Shown: piece after piece, positions 34,395-43,951 of the stretch | Numbering within the stretch: position 1 is the stretch's first letter | Layout: each line of letters opens with the position of its first letter | NCBI RefSeq assembly: GCF_030680185.1 | Contig: NZ_JAUXVZ010000064.1 | Span: 1-53,130 of the forward strand | From: Phenylobacterium sp. | Lineage (GTDB): Bacteria; Pseudomonadota; Alphaproteobacteria; Caulobacterales; Caulobacteraceae | Direction: 5' to 3' | Length of the DNA stretch: 53,130 bases | The notes under the pieces: generated by a model | Told to the model about the DNA's origin: nothing | Databases searched by the model: none | Seen by the model: the letters and a program-made list of their open reading frames with translations, nothing else | Position numbers and translations under genes: made by a program

Positions 34395-36575
34395 CTATCC
34401 CGCCTGCCTCTCGTCCTCTTCCATCAGCAGCCGACTGATTTCACCAAGTAGGCGGGCGGCGTCGATGGGTTTGGCGACGACGCCATTCATACCGGCGGCC
34501 AGATACTCGGCGCGTTGATGAACCATGACGTTAGCGGTCAGTCCGATGATCGGCACCTGGCCGGTGGGACCCTTGAGTCCACGGATGGCGCGGGTCGCCT
34601 CAACGCCGCTCATGTGAGGCATCTGGATATCCATCAGGATCAGGTCGAAGGCGCCGGCGCGTGCGGCGCTGAGCCCCTCGACGCCATCCGCCGCTTCCAC
34701 GACAACGGCGCCCAGCCGGGTCAGCAGGGTGCGCGCCACCAGCCGGTTGGTCACATTGTCCTCGACCAGCAGGATGTTGACGCCGTCCAAAAGCTCCCCT
34801 TCATCAGCTGGCACCGAGACCGCATCCGCAGCGGCCGCATCAAACGCCATGCAGAAGGTCGAACCCTCTCCCTCGACACTGGTGTAGGTGATCTCACCAC
34901 CCATCATTCGGGCCAGGGCCTGTGTGATTGACAGCCCAAGCCCGGCTCCGCCGAAGCGGCGAGCGATGTTGGTCTCGGCCTGGCTGAAGCGTTCAAACAG
35001 CCGCCGGCGCGCCTCCTCGCTCAACCCAATCCCCGTATCCTCGACCTCCAGCACGACCGTGCAGCGGCCGGCGGTCGCACGGCTGACGGCGAGGCGGGCC
35101 GCGACGTGGCCCTGGCCAGTGAACTTCACCGCATTGCCGATCAGATTGAACATCGCCTGCCGCACCCGCACGGGGTCAGCATCGATCCACAGGTCCTCGC
35201 CTGCGATCTCGCAGCGCAGATCGACGCCCTTGGCGCGAGCCTCTGCATCGAGCAGCGCGACCACCGTCTTCAGCGCCTCGCCCACATGCATCGGCTCGGG
35301 CGCGAGGTCGAGCTGGCCTGCCTCGATCTTGGAGAAGTCCAGTACGTCGTTGAGGAGCTGCGAAAGCATCCGGCCGCACTCGCTAGCCTGGCGCATCAAT
35401 TCGCGGCCCTCCAGCGAGATAGACTCCCGTTCAAGCAGGTGGAGAGCCCCCAGCACGCCGTTCATTGGCGTACGGATCTCGTGACTCACATTGGCGAGAA
35501 ATTCGGCCTTGGCCTGGTTGGCGGCATCCGCCTCGGCCTTGGCCGCCCGTAGGGCGTCCTCGGCGGCGATCCTTTCCGTGACGTCCCGATTGACGTCGAT
35601 TACCCCCACCGGCGCACCGTTCTCGAACACCAGCTTGGCGCTTGTCTGCAGCCAGACCCAGTGGCCATCCTTGTGCTGTACCCGCAGGGTGAGGACTTCG
35701 GGTCGATCAGGACTGGCCAGCATCCTACGCAGCGCCCGCGATAGCTCTGGCCGGTCGTCGGGATGAACAAGCTCGGCGCGAAAGGTGCCAATCAGTTCGT
35801 CGGGCTGGTAGCCGAGGACCAGCAGAGACCCCGGCGATACGTAATTGCATAGGCCCCGAAGATCGGAACGGACGATGATGTCCGTCACATTTTCGGCCAG
35901 CACCTGGAATTGGTGGAGACTCTCGTTCAGCCGCCTTTGCGACACCTGCGCCGAGGGCGTGTCCAGGGCGCGGCCGAGACTGAAGATCATCGCCAGGGTC
36001 AGCGCCAGCCAGACGGCTGTCATCTGCTGCCAGTCTCGTCCATCGGCCACGGCAAATACCGCGAGCGCAGCCATGGCGGGGCTCGCCCCCGCGACCAGGA
36101 AAATCAGCGGCGTATTGTGGAACAGCATGACGAAGACGGTCGCGACGGCCACCAGCAGGATGCCGCCGCTTGCAATCCCCTCCACTGTGCCACTGGCCAG
36201 GAACAGCGCGCCGAGCACAATCCAGGCCACATTGATCCCGATATAGTTCGCCAGGAACGATCTACGGACGCGCCAAGTGATCGCCTCCCCTCTGGCTGCT
36301 GGCCGGGTGGCGGACCACGACCAGACTTCCAGCGCCAGTATGCCAGCGAGCCACGTGGCGACGGCTGACACATCGAGGATCATCAGGGCTGTGACGGCGG
36401 CGAGCAGGTCGAGCCCCAGGCGGGCGGGCAGGACGCCACGAACGGCGACCGCCGCCTCGTCGAGAATCAGAGCGAGGCCTGGCTTGCAAACCCGTCCGCC
36501 GGCTCGCTCGACGGGTTCGGGAGACCGACGGGGCGAGGCGTCAATATCGGCGGAGTCGGAGGGCGCGATGATCAT
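34395..36575 (-). CDS. Hybrid sensor histidine kinase with receiver domain
   Basis: About 726 residues from the likely ATG at 36575; starts at 36653 and 36692 are possible. In order: about six membrane segments in the first ~200 residues, a PAS domain (ENVTDIIVRSDLRGLCNYVS to GVIDVNRDVTERIA), a HisKA domain with the phosphorylated His in FLANVSHEIRTPMNGVLGAL, an HATPase domain (FNLIGNAVKFTGQGHV; FGGAGLGLSITQALARMMGG), and a C-terminal receiver domain with the phosphoacceptor Asp in FDLILMDIQMPHMSGVEATR. No separate response regulator is adjacent, so signal output goes to unknown partners. The membrane domain suggests envelope sensing. Confidence 0.92.
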   Translation of the reverse strand: MIIAPSDSADIDASPRRSPEPVERAGGRVCKPGLALILDEAAVAVRGVLPARLGLDLLAAVTALMILDVSAVATWLAGILALEVWSWSATRPAARGEAITWRVRRSFLANYIGINVAWIVLGALFLASGTVEGIASGGILLVAVATVFVMLFHNTPLIFLVAGASPAMAALAVFAVADGRDWQQMTAVWLALTLAMIFSLGRALDTPSAQVSQRRLNESLHQFQVLAENVTDIIVRSDLRGLCNYVSPGSLLVLGYQPDELIGTFRAELVHPDDRPELSRALRRMLASPDRPEVLTLRVQHKDGHWVWLQTSAKLVFENGAPVGVIDVNRDVTERIAAEDALRAAKAEADAANQAKAEFLANVSHEIRTPMNGVLGALHLLERESISLEGRELMRQASECGRMLSQLLNDVLDFSKIEAGQLDLAPEPMHVGEALKTVVALLDAEARAKGVDLRCEIAGEDLWIDADPVRVRQAMFNLIGNAVKFTGQGHVAARLAVSRATAGRCTVVLEVEDTGIGLSEEARRRLFERFSQAETNIARRFGGAGLGLSITQALARMMGGEITYTSVEGEGSTFCMAFDAAAADAVSVPADEGELLDGVNILLVEDNVTNRLVARTLLTRLGAVVVEAADGVEGLSAARAGAFDLILMDIQMPHMSGVEATRAIRGLKGPTGQVPIIGLTANVMVHQRAEYLAAGMNGVVAKPIDAARLLGEISRLLMEEDERQAG

Positions 36576-36829
36576 TGAGATTTCGCTCGCGGGGATTGAA
36601 CCCTGAAGGTTGTCCCAGACGGGTATGCAGGTCCCTAATGCAAGGTGCGTCATATCGTCTTGTCCGAGGACCTCGGCCGGCGATCCGACCACCCGACCGA
36701 GCTAGTCAATGGTCGCCAATGGCATGACCGCCAGCACGGTGATCACCCCGCCTTACTCCCACAGCGCCCCCGCCAGTTTTTCCCCGCGCCCCGGTTTTGC
36801 CTCACCGCGAGACGGGCTAGCTTCGCGCC

Positions 36830-38413
36830 ATGAGCGACGCCGCGCCTGACTCCAACGCCCAGCCCTATTCGGTCTCCGAGCTCGCCTTCGCGCTCAAGCG
36901 GACGCTGGAGGACCGGTATGGCTTTGTGCGCCTACGCGGGGAGCTGTCCAAGGTCACCCACCACGGCAACGGCCACGTCTATCTGACCCTGAAGGACGAG
37001 CGCGCGGCCATTGACGGGGTGGTCTGGAAGGGGTCGGTGCGCGGCCTGTCCATCCGGCCCGAACAGGGGCTGGAGGTGATCGTCACCGGCAAGATCACCA
37101 CCTTCCCGGCCGGCTCCCGCTACCAGATCGTCATCGAAACCATGGAGGCCGCCGGCGTCGGCGCCCTGCTGGCCCAGCTGGAGCGGCTGAAGGCCAAGCT
37201 GGCGGCCGAGGGTCTGTTCGAGCCGGCCCGCAAACGCCCCCTGCCGGCCATGCCCGCCGTCATTGGCGTGGTGACCAGCCCGACCGGGGCGGTGATCCGC
37301 GACATCCTGCACCGCATCCGCGACCGCTGGCCCTGCCGCGTCGTGGTCTGGCCCGTGGTGGTGCAGGGGGAACAGGCCGCGGGCCAGGTCAGCGCGGCTA
37401 TCCGCGGCTTCTGCGCCCTGCCGGCGGGCGGCGACCTGCCGCGACCCGATGTGATCATCGTCGCCCGGGGCGGTGGCTCGGTGGAAGACCTCTGGGCCTT
37501 TAATGACGAGGCCCTGGTGCGCGCCGTCGCCGCCGCCGACATTCCGATCATCTCGGCGGTGGGGCATGAGACCGACACCACCCTGATCGACTTCGTCTCC
37601 GACCGCCGGGCGCCGACGCCGACGGCGGCCGCCGAGATGGCCACCCCTGTGCTGGCCGAGTTGCGGGCGGGTTTGAGCGACCTGCACGCCCGGCTGCATC
37701 GCAGCGGCGGCCGTGTGGTCGAGGACCGCCAGGGTCGCGTGCAAAGCGCCGGCCGCAGCCTAGCCCGCGTGCCCGACCTGGTGGAGATGGCCGCCCAGCG
37801 CTTCAACCTGGCCGCCGGCCGGCTGAGCGCAGCCCTGCAACGCAACGCCGCGGCCCATGAGCGCGATCTGGTCCGCGTGGCCTCGCGCCTGTCCGCGGGC
37901 CTGTTGTTGCGACCCCAGGAAGCCCAGCGGCAGAAGCTCCAGGTGCTCAACACGCGCCTGACCAGCGGCCTGCAACGCAACGCCGCCGACCATGGCCGCG
38001 ACCTCGCCCGCATCACCGCCCGCCTGACGCCGACCCTGCTGGCCCGACCCCAGGCTGTTCAGCGCCAGCAGCTCGACGCGCTGGCCGCCCGGCTGACGCC
38101 GGCCCTCGCCCGGACAACCGAGCGCCTGGCCGAACGCCTGGGCGCAGTGGAGAAGCTGCGGCTGTCGCTCAATCCCGACCGGCCCCTGTCGCGGGGCTTT
38201 GCCCGGGTGCAAAGGGCCGATGGCAGCCTGGCCCTGCAAGGCGCCGCCCTGGAGCCCGGCGAGACCGTCGCCCTGGTCTTCGCCGACGCCACCCGCAGCG
38301 CCGTGGTCGATGGCGAGCCGGGCGCTCAGCCGCGCTCCGTCGCCGATCCCCGCCCTAGGCCCCGAAAGCCGCCGCTCCCGCCCGCCAGGACCGTTCAGGG
38401 CGATCTCTTCTAG
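36830..38413 (+). CDS. xseA: Exodeoxyribonuclease VII large subunit
   Basis: The large subunit of exonuclease VII, which with XseB cuts single-stranded DNA. An N-terminal OB fold ([20 protein letters not shown]) is followed by the catalytic domain ([60 protein letters not shown]) and a long helical C-terminus ending [20 protein letters not shown]. At 527 residues it is longer than the ~450-residue E. coli protein. Much of the excess is an internal 45-residue repeat in the coiled-coil part (37835-38104). It is followed by a DUF2093 gene; xseB is not in the window. Confidence 0.95.
   Translation: MSDAAPDSNAQPYSVSELAFALKRTLEDRYGFVRLRGELSKVTHHGNGHVYLTLKDERAAIDGVVWKGSVRGLSIRPEQGLEVIVTGKITTFPAGSRYQIVIETMEAAGVGALLAQLERLKAKLAAEGLFEPARKRPLPAMPAVIGVVTSPTGAVIRDILHRIRDRWPCRVVVWPVVVQGEQAAGQVSAAIRGFCALPAGGDLPRPDVIIVARGGGSVEDLWAFNDEALVRAVAAADIPIISAVGHETDTTLIDFVSDRRAPTPTAAAEMATPVLAELRAGLSDLHARLHRSGGRVVEDRQGRVQSAGRSLARVPDLVEMAAQRFNLAAGRLSAALQRNAAAHERDLVRVASRLSAGLLLRPQEAQRQKLQVLNTRLTSGLQRNAADHGRDLARITARLTPTLLARPQAVQRQQLDALAARLTPALARTTERLAERLGAVEKLRLSLNPDRPLSRGFARVQRADGSLALQGAALEPGETVALVFADATRSAVVDGEPGAQPRSVADPRPRPRKPPLPPARTVQGDLF
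37835..38104 (+). repeat. Internal 45-residue tandem repeat in xseA
   Basis: Two 135-base units (37835-37969 and 37970-38104) encode aligned stretches beginning LQRNAAxHxRDL, continuing with RPQxxQRQxLxxL and ending in RLT. A third, more decayed unit may precede them. The units lie in the coiled-coil region. Confidence 0.85.
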
Positions 38414-38466
38414 CGGCCGCTGACCGGGGCCTGTTCGAGCCCGGCCCGGCGCGCTACATTGGCGTG

Positions 38467-38691
38467 ATGAACGCCCATGATCGCGACCTTTCCGGCAAGC
38501 CCGCCGAGCTTGCCGTCCTCCACTATGGCGACGGCGATTTCGTCGTGCTGAAGCCCGGCCGCTTCGTGGCCTGCGCCGTCACCGGCGTCCGCATCCCGCT
38601 GGAGGCCCTCCGCTATTGGAGCCCGGCCCTGCAGGAAGCCTATGCCGGCCCCGCCGAGGCCTATGCCCGGTGGAAAGAGCACAACAGCTGA
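38467..38691 (+). CDS. DUF2093 family protein
   Basis: A 74-residue protein beginning MNAHDRDLSGKPAELAVLHY and containing VLKPGRFVACAVTGVRIPLE and LRYWSPALQEAYAG, the small alphaproteobacterial DUF2093 family commonly found next to xseA. A GTG at 38464 would add one residue. It starts 53 bases after xseA. Function is unknown. Its stop is 24 bases from the stop of the converging acyltransferase gene. Confidence 0.88.
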   Translation: MNAHDRDLSGKPAELAVLHYGDGDFVVLKPGRFVACAVTGVRIPLEALRYWSPALQEAYAGPAEAYARWKEHNS

Positions 38692-38715
38692 TCAGGGGGC
38701 TCTGCGCCTTAGGGC

Positions 38716-39645
38716 TCAGCGCCGCTTGCGGGCATAGGTCTCGTTGGGCCAGCGCTTGTGGGTCCAGAACCATTCCGCGGGACGCTCGGTGATACGCGCC
38801 TCCATGAAGGCGTTGATCTGGCCCACCGCCCTGGCGATGTCGGCGCTGCGGTCGCCCGAGGCGGCCGGCTTGATCGGCGGGTGGACGATCACCCGGAAGC
38901 GCGCCTTGCCCAGCCGCTGCACCGACATGGGCTGCAGGACGGTGTCGAACCGCAGCGCCAGGCGCGAGGGCCCCGGCGCGGTGTGGGCGAGCTTGCCGAA
39001 GAAGGGCGCCGCCACCCCGCCATTGAACTTCTGGTCGTTCATCAAGGCCACGGACTCGCCGCGCCCCAGGGCCTCCAGCACCTCGCGGGCGCCGTCGCCC
39101 CCCTTGGGCGCAAACAGCCGGACCCCATAGCGGAAGCGGTTGTCGCGGATGCGCTTGTCGAAATGCGGATTGTTGGCCGCCCGATAGGTCATGTGGCAGA
39201 CGACGCCGGAATGGGCGATGACCGCGGGCATGATCTCCCAGTTGGAGAGATGGCCCGAGACGAACACCACCGCCTCGCCATTGCGGGCGATCTCGGCGAG
39301 ACGCTCGCCATTGACGATCTCGATCCGGTCCCCGGCGGCCACGATGCGGTCGATGATCGGAAACTCGGCGAAGGTGCGTCCGGTCTGGACCCACTGTTCG
39401 TCGGCCAGGGCGGCGATCGCTTCAGGGGTGAGATCGGGAAAGGCGATCCTGAGATTGCGCAGCACGACCCGGTGGGCGCTGGTCAGGGGGCCAAGGCGGC
39501 GCAGGAGCGCGGCCCCGAAGTCCGAAACCGCGTCGATCGGAAAGACCCGCGCCAGCAGGGTGACGGCGTCATAGGCCAGGGCCTCGATACGCCAGGCCAG
39601 GTCCTGGGCCAGCCGGCCGCCGGGGGATGATCGCACGCGCGCCAT
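38716..39645 (-). CDS. LpxL/HtrB-like lysophospholipid (lipid A) acyltransferase
   Basis: A 309-residue membrane-associated acyltransferase of the LPLAT family. The catalytic HX4E is HLSNWE with His132 and Glu137, and AHTAPGPSRLALRFDTVLQP follows. Enzymes of this type add secondary acyl chains to lipid A precursors in the inner membrane; an ornithine-lipid or other role is possible. AGAGGGGAC precedes the ATG at 39645. It converges on the xseA/DUF2093 pair. Confidence 0.9.
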   Translation of the reverse strand: MARVRSSPGGRLAQDLAWRIEALAYDAVTLLARVFPIDAVSDFGAALLRRLGPLTSAHRVVLRNLRIAFPDLTPEAIAALADEQWVQTGRTFAEFPIIDRIVAAGDRIEIVNGERLAEIARNGEAVVFVSGHLSNWEIMPAVIAHSGVVCHMTYRAANNPHFDKRIRDNRFRYGVRLFAPKGGDGAREVLEALGRGESVALMNDQKFNGGVAAPFFGKLAHTAPGPSRLALRFDTVLQPMSVQRLGKARFRVIVHPPIKPAASGDRSADIARAVGQINAFMEARITERPAEWFWTHKRWPNETYARKRR

Positions 39646-39779
39646 GTCCCCTCTCTAGTCTCGCCACGGCGCTTCGCGCAACGCGAACCAGGATCGCTTG
39701 GCGCGCGACTTGCCGAGCCTGGCCCAGGTCGTCCCCCTTCGGGACGGGTTCGGCTCTTAACCGTGAGGGGGAAAGAGAC

Positions 39780-40160
39780 ATGGGCAACGAAATCGATGTC
39801 CACCTGGGTAAGCGTCTCCGTCGTCGTCGCCGCCTGCTGGGTCTGACCCAACAGCAGCTGGCCGGCGCCTGCGGTGTGAGATTTCAGCAAATTCAGAAGT
39901 ACGAGTGCGGCGCCAATCGCATTTCGGCCGCCCGTCTCTGGCAACTCTCCGAGGCTCTGGAGGTCCCCGTCGCCTATTTCTACGATGGGCTCGCGGCGAT
40001 CGCGCAAGGCCGCGCCGAAGCCTGCGACACGGGGGGCGAGGTGCTGGCCAGCAAGGAAACCATGGATCTCATCAAGGCCTACTACCAGCTTGGCGAGCGT
40101 CCCCGTCGGCGGCTTCTGGACCTTGCGAAGTCCCTGAACGGCGACGGCGAGCACGGCTGA
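39780..40160 (+). CDS. XRE-family transcriptional regulator
   Basis: A 126-residue helix-turn-helix protein starting MGNEIDVHLGKRLRRRRRLL. The HTH (LLGLTQQQLAGACGVRFQQI) is of the Cro/CI type and covers residues ~8-65; the remainder is a helical tail (SKETMDLIKAYYQLGERPRR). GAGGGGGAAAGAG lies before the ATG; a longer frame to 39627 lacks support. Close relatives are abundant in Alphaproteobacteria as global-type regulators, but the targets are unknown. Confidence 0.9.
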   Translation: MGNEIDVHLGKRLRRRRRLLGLTQQQLAGACGVRFQQIQKYECGANRISAARLWQLSEALEVPVAYFYDGLAAIAQGRAEACDTGGEVLASKETMDLIKAYYQLGERPRRRLLDLAKSLNGDGEHG

Positions 40161-40232
40161 CGCCGTTCCCACATGCCATGGCCGCGCGGCTACGGGATTT
40201 CGCCGCGCGGCGCGGCGGGCTAAACCAGGGGC

Positions 40233-41057
40233 ATGCTCAGCCCTGATCGCCTGTCCGCCCTCGAAGACCTGATCCTCGAGTTGAACCAAGCCGCCGCCGA
40301 GGTGGCCCTGCCCCTGTTCCGCGCCGATCACGGTCTGGAGAACAAGGGCGGCGCGCCGGGGCTCAACGCCTTCGATCCGGTCACCGCCGCTGATCGCGGG
40401 GCCGAGGCGGCGATCCGCAAACTGATCGCTGCGCGCTTCCCCGATCATGGGGTGATCGGCGAGGAGTATGGCGAGGATCGACCGGACGCCGAGTTCGTCT
40501 GGGTCCTCGATCCCATCGACGGCACCCGGTCCTTCATCTCGGGCCTGCCGCTCTGGTGCGTCCTGATCGGTCTGCGCCACCAGGGGCGTCCCATTTTGGG
40601 TTCGATCGGCCAGCCCTATCTGGACGAGGTCTATGTGGGCCACGCCGGAGGCTCGCGCCTGGTCTCGCGCGGGACCTCGCGACCACTGAAAGTGCGCCCC
40701 TGCCCCAAGCTGACCGACGCCACCATTTCCACCACCGACCCTGAAGCCTGCTTCAACGGCGCCGAACTCGGCGCCTGGACCCAGGTGCGGGCGGCCTCGC
40801 GGCTGGCGCGTCTCGGCCTGGACGCCTACGCCTATGCGATGGTGGCGGCCGGCGCGATGGACATGGTGATCGAGGCGGGCCTGAAGTCCTGGGACATCGA
40901 GGCCGCCATCCCCGTCATCGAAGGCGCCGGCGGCATCGTCACCGACTGGCGCGGGCAGCCTGTGGGGAACTCCGGCGGCCAGGTGGTGATCGCCGGCGAC
41001 CGGGCCTGCCTGGACGAGGCCCTGGTGGCCCTCAAGCGCTCGGCGACGACGATCTAG
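40233..41057 (+). CDS. hisN: Histidinol-phosphatase, inositol-monophosphatase family (HisN type)
   Basis: A 274-residue member of the inositol monophosphatase superfamily. The metal-binding motifs are VWVLDPIDGTRSFISGLPLW and SWDIEAAIPVIEGAGG, with GEEYGED before them. The sequence is closest to HisN-type histidinol phosphatases, which hydrolyse histidinol phosphate in histidine synthesis, rather than to SuhB or CysQ. Its 3' end overlaps the converging alpha/beta hydrolase by 26 bases. Substrate specificity is inferred only from overall resemblance. Confidence 0.85.
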   Translation: MLSPDRLSALEDLILELNQAAAEVALPLFRADHGLENKGGAPGLNAFDPVTAADRGAEAAIRKLIAARFPDHGVIGEEYGEDRPDAEFVWVLDPIDGTRSFISGLPLWCVLIGLRHQGRPILGSIGQPYLDEVYVGHAGGSRLVSRGTSRPLKVRPCPKLTDATISTTDPEACFNGAELGAWTQVRAASRLARLGLDAYAYAMVAAGAMDMVIEAGLKSWDIEAAIPVIEGAGGIVTDWRGQPVGNSGGQVVIAGDRACLDEALVALKRSATTI

Positions 41058-42003
41058 CGATCTCGGCGGCCAGGGCGTCGAACTCCGCCCAGAAGGCGGC
41101 GCGCCGGGCGTCGGTCTCCATCAGGATCTCGTGCAGGGCGCCCTTGATCACCACCAGCCGCCCGTCGGGCAGGCTGCGGGCCACGTGATCCTGGGCCTCG
41201 TTGTCCACCAGCTTCTCCTGCTCGGCCTGGCAGATGACCACCGGGATCGTCACCGAGGCCAGATTGGCCGGGCGGGCGAAGAAGTCGGCGGCGCGCAGGG
41301 CGAAGTCCAGCCACCCCCAGGTCGGCGCCCCGAGCGCCAGATCGCGATTGGCCGCGATCAGGGCCCGGCCGCGGGCGAACCGCCCCCGGTCGTGGGTCAG
41401 CACATTGGCGTCGAAGGTGTCGTCGAAGGGCTTGCCAGGATCGCCCATGCAATAGCCGCCAGACCGTCCCGTCAGGCGGTTCAGCCCCACCAGCAGGCGC
41501 ACCGCCTTGGGATAGCGCCCCACCCGCACCCCCAGCATCGGGGCCGACAGGATGGCGCCGGCGAACCGGTCGGCCTGGCCCTTGGCCAGGGCCAGCAAGG
41601 TCAGGCAGCCGCCCATGGAGTGCCCCATGGCGATCCACGGCTTGGGCAGGCGGGCCTCGAACTGCGCCAGCAGGGCGTCATAGTCAGCCAGGAAGGGCTC
41701 ATAGCCGTCGGCGTGGCCCTTCAGGCGGTCGTCGGCCAGATCGCGGTGGGACAGGCCCTGGCCTCGCCAGTCATGGATCAGCACCACGAAGCCGCGGGCG
41801 GTCAGGTCGTCGATGACCTCGAAATACTTCTCGATCACCTCAGTGCGCCCGCTGCTCAGCACCACCGAACCTCGAACCTCGCCCTTGGCGGGGAACAGGG
41901 CGGCGCGCAGACGCGCCCCCTTATGGCCGACGACCCACTCCGCCGCCCCGCCATCGGGAACCGGGGCTGTGGGGATCGCGATCAGGGGCGCGGACTCGGA
42001 CAT
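41032..42003 (-). CDS. Alpha/beta hydrolase (lysophospholipase/monoglyceride-lipase-like)
   Basis: A 323-residue serine hydrolase. The nucleophile elbow AMGHSMGGCLTLLALA contains the catalytic serine; VLIHDWRGQGLSHRDLADDR and VVIKGALHEILMETD (probable catalytic His) fit the lysophospholipase L2/monoglyceride lipase group. There is no signal peptide. The SCP2-like gene lies 10 bases upstream on the same strand, so both may form a lipid-handling operon. The substrate is not known. Confidence 0.88.
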   Translation of the reverse strand: MSESAPLIAIPTAPVPDGGAAEWVVGHKGARLRAALFPAKGEVRGSVVLSSGRTEVIEKYFEVIDDLTARGFVVLIHDWRGQGLSHRDLADDRLKGHADGYEPFLADYDALLAQFEARLPKPWIAMGHSMGGCLTLLALAKGQADRFAGAILSAPMLGVRVGRYPKAVRLLVGLNRLTGRSGGYCMGDPGKPFDDTFDANVLTHDRGRFARGRALIAANRDLALGAPTWGWLDFALRAADFFARPANLASVTIPVVICQAEQEKLVDNEAQDHVARSLPDGRLVVIKGALHEILMETDARRAAFWAEFDALAAEIARSSSPSA

Positions 42004-42013
42004 GAGGGCTCTT

Positions 42014-42322
42014 TCAGGCGGCTTGGGCGAAGAGGGACTGGATCTTCGACTGCATGGACATGGCCAGGCCCATGTCGGACATCCGCATCCGCCGGGTCAT
42101 CAGGGCCGTCATGGGGTCGAGCCGGCGACGCCCCAGGGCGACGATGTCATCCAGGCTGATGGTCACCACCAGATCAGCCGGGGCGTCCTGATTGGTCACC
42201 TGGTCCCCGGCGATGTGGATGAAGCCTGCGCCCTTCAGATCGATCTTGACCACATGGGGCAGCGCCTCGCCGGCCTCCAGGGTCTGGGCGATGCGGGCGG
42301 TGAGCTGTTCGATCGTAGCCAT
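42014..42322 (-). CDS. SCP2 sterol-binding-domain-like protein
   Basis: A 102-residue protein with the layout of a sterol carrier protein 2 domain: LKGAGFIHIAGDQVTNQD, ADLVVTISLDDIVALGRRRL, and MTRRMRMSDMGLAMSMQSKI, in which the usual GKLKIxGD is replaced by RMRMSDMG. SCP2-like proteins bind lipids or acyl-CoA. It is just upstream of the lysophospholipase-like gene. GGAGACCCA precedes the ATG at 42322. Confidence 0.8.
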   Translation of the reverse strand: MATIEQLTARIAQTLEAGEALPHVVKIDLKGAGFIHIAGDQVTNQDAPADLVVTISLDDIVALGRRRLDPMTALMTRRMRMSDMGLAMSMQSKIQSLFAQAA

Positions 42323-42450
42323 TGGGTCTCCGTGAGGCCGCGGAGCTTGGCCCGCAAGGGCGGTGAAGTAAACCGGCGGCGCCCCGTGACAGGCGCCGTC
42401 GAATGAGTCAGGATGTTGCGAACAATTCTTAAAAAGGGAAGACGCCCCAG

Positions 42451-43062
42451 ATGCGCAAGCTCGCCGTCGCTGACCTCGACGCCATCTACCGGGCCCCGGG
42501 CCAGGTGGTTCTGGACAAGGTGCTGGACCACGTGGAGCGGCACGGTCGCGCCTTCATCGAACGCTCGACCTTTTGCGTGGTCAGCTCGGCAGGGCCCGAT
42601 GGGGCGCTGGATGTCTCGCCCCGGGGCGGCGAGCCGGGCTTCGTCCATGTCAGCGAGGACGGCAAGACCCTCTTCCTGCCCGATCGGCCAGGGAACAACC
42701 GCCTGGACACCCTGCGCAACATCCTGGCCGGCGAGGGCCGGATCGGCATGATGTTCATGATCCCGGGCTTCGACGACGTCTATCGCGTCAATGGCCGGGC
42801 CAGCGCCACCGACGACGCCGATCTCCTGGCCAGCTTCCAGGAGTTCGGTCGCCTGCCGCGGCTGGTGCTCATGATCGCGGTGGAGGAGACCTTCCTGCAC
42901 TGTCCCAAGGCGATCATGCGCGGCAGGCTCTGGGACGCCGAGGCCTATCTGGACCGCAGCGCCCTGCCCAGCGGCGCCGAAATGATCTCCGATCAGCTGA
43001 ACCTCGGCAAGCTTCCGGTGACCAACGAGCAGATCATCGAAAGCTATCGCAAGGTGCTCTGA
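42451..43062 (+). CDS. PPOX-type FMN-dependent flavoprotein
   Basis: A 203-residue pyridoxamine-5'-phosphate-oxidase-fold flavoprotein (MSMEG_1061-like). Motifs include RSTFCVVSSAGPDGALDVSP, GKTLFLPDRPGNNRLDTLRN and YRVNGRASATDD, typical of this split-barrel FMN family. The substrate is unknown; members bind FMN and some reduce F420-like or heme-related compounds. AAAGGGAAG lies before the ATG at 42451. It stands alone between the divergent SCP2 gene and the methyltransferase pair. Confidence 0.88.
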   Translation: MRKLAVADLDAIYRAPGQVVLDKVLDHVERHGRAFIERSTFCVVSSAGPDGALDVSPRGGEPGFVHVSEDGKTLFLPDRPGNNRLDTLRNILAGEGRIGMMFMIPGFDDVYRVNGRASATDDADLLASFQEFGRLPRLVLMIAVEETFLHCPKAIMRGRLWDAEAYLDRSALPSGAEMISDQLNLGKLPVTNEQIIESYRKVL

Positions 43063-43069
43063 AGACGCC

Positions 43070-43948
43070 TCAGGTCGGCTTGACGAACCGCAGGGTCATG
43101 CGGTCGCTCTCGCCGATCGCATCATAGGGGCTGCTGTCGAAGTTGGGATCGGCAGGCTCGCCCCGGGCGGAGGTGCGGCGCACCGGCGGCAGCGTCCAGA
43201 CGCCGAACGGATGGTCCTTGGTGTCGCGGGGGTTGGCGTTGATTTCGCTGGCCTCGGCGAGGATGAACCCCGCTTCCTGGCCAAGCCTCGCCACATAGGC
43301 CTGCTCCACATAGCCGTTTCCGGCGGCGGGATCCTGGACGCCGCCAGGGTTGGCCCGGTGCTCGACCACTCCGAAGATTCCGCCGGGCTTCAAGGCGGCG
43401 AACGCGTCGGCGAAGGCCTTGTCGACAATGCCGGCGGCCATCCAGTTGTGGATGTTGCGCGCCGTCAGCACCAGATCGGCTGAGCCGGCCGGCGCCATGG
43501 GGCCGCTGGTGGCCCCGAAGGCCGTGATCTCCACGTCGCCATAGAGCCTGGGCCTGGCCCGCAGCTTGGCGCGGTAGGCCTCGACCACCTCGATGGCCGC
43601 GGGGTCGTTGGGCTGCAGGTTGGCGGCATAGAGTTTGCCGTTGGACGCGGCCAGGAAGGGCGCAAGGATATCGGTGTACCAGCCGGCGCCCGGCCACACC
43701 TCAACCACCGTCATGCCGGGCTTCAGGCCGAAGAAGGTGAGGGTTTCGACCGGATGGCGGGCGGCGTCGCGGGCGACGTCCTGGGGGTCACGCCAGCCGC
43801 CGGCGACGGCTTCTTCCAGGGTCATGGCCGAGGCCGGCACGGGCGGATCGCCCGCCTCGTCCCCCCGCCCGCACCCAGCCAGGGCCAGCCCTCCGGCCGC
43901 AAGGCCGGAGAGCATCAGGCCCCGTCGCGATAGGATCGGCGACGGCAC
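43070..43948 (-). CDS. Tat-exported SAM-methyltransferase-like lipoprotein
   Basis: A 292-residue protein whose N-terminus is a twin-arginine signal with lipobox: SRRGLMLSGLAAGGLALAGC, so it should be exported folded and lipidated at the cysteine. The mature part is a Rossmann methyltransferase fold: FFGLKPGMTVVEVWPGAGWY (motif I with V-E-V-W-P-G-A-G) and VLTARNIHNWMAAGIVDKAF. A usual cytoplasmic SAM methyltransferase would not be exported, so the enzyme may have a different ligand. It is the second of a tandem pair, 3 bases after its paralogue, and the two share a 38-base identical block. Confidence 0.85.
   Translation of the reverse strand: MPSPILSRRGLMLSGLAAGGLALAGCGRGDEAGDPPVPASAMTLEEAVAGGWRDPQDVARDAARHPVETLTFFGLKPGMTVVEVWPGAGWYTDILAPFLAASNGKLYAANLQPNDPAAIEVVEAYRAKLRARPRLYGDVEITAFGATSGPMAPAGSADLVLTARNIHNWMAAGIVDKAFADAFAALKPGGIFGVVEHRANPGGVQDPAAGNGYVEQAYVARLGQEAGFILAEASEINANPRDTKDHPFGVWTLPPVRRTSARGEPADPNFDSSPYDAIGESDRMTLRFVKPT
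43089..43126 (+). repeat. 38-base block repeated at 43971-44008
   Basis: The 38 bases at 43089-43126 are identical to those at 43971-44008, encoding the common C-terminal IGESDRMTLR region of the two tandem methyltransferase-like genes. Flanking sequence is less similar. It may reflect recent duplication, gene conversion or strong constraint. Confidence 0.85.
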
Positions 43949-43951
43949 GGA

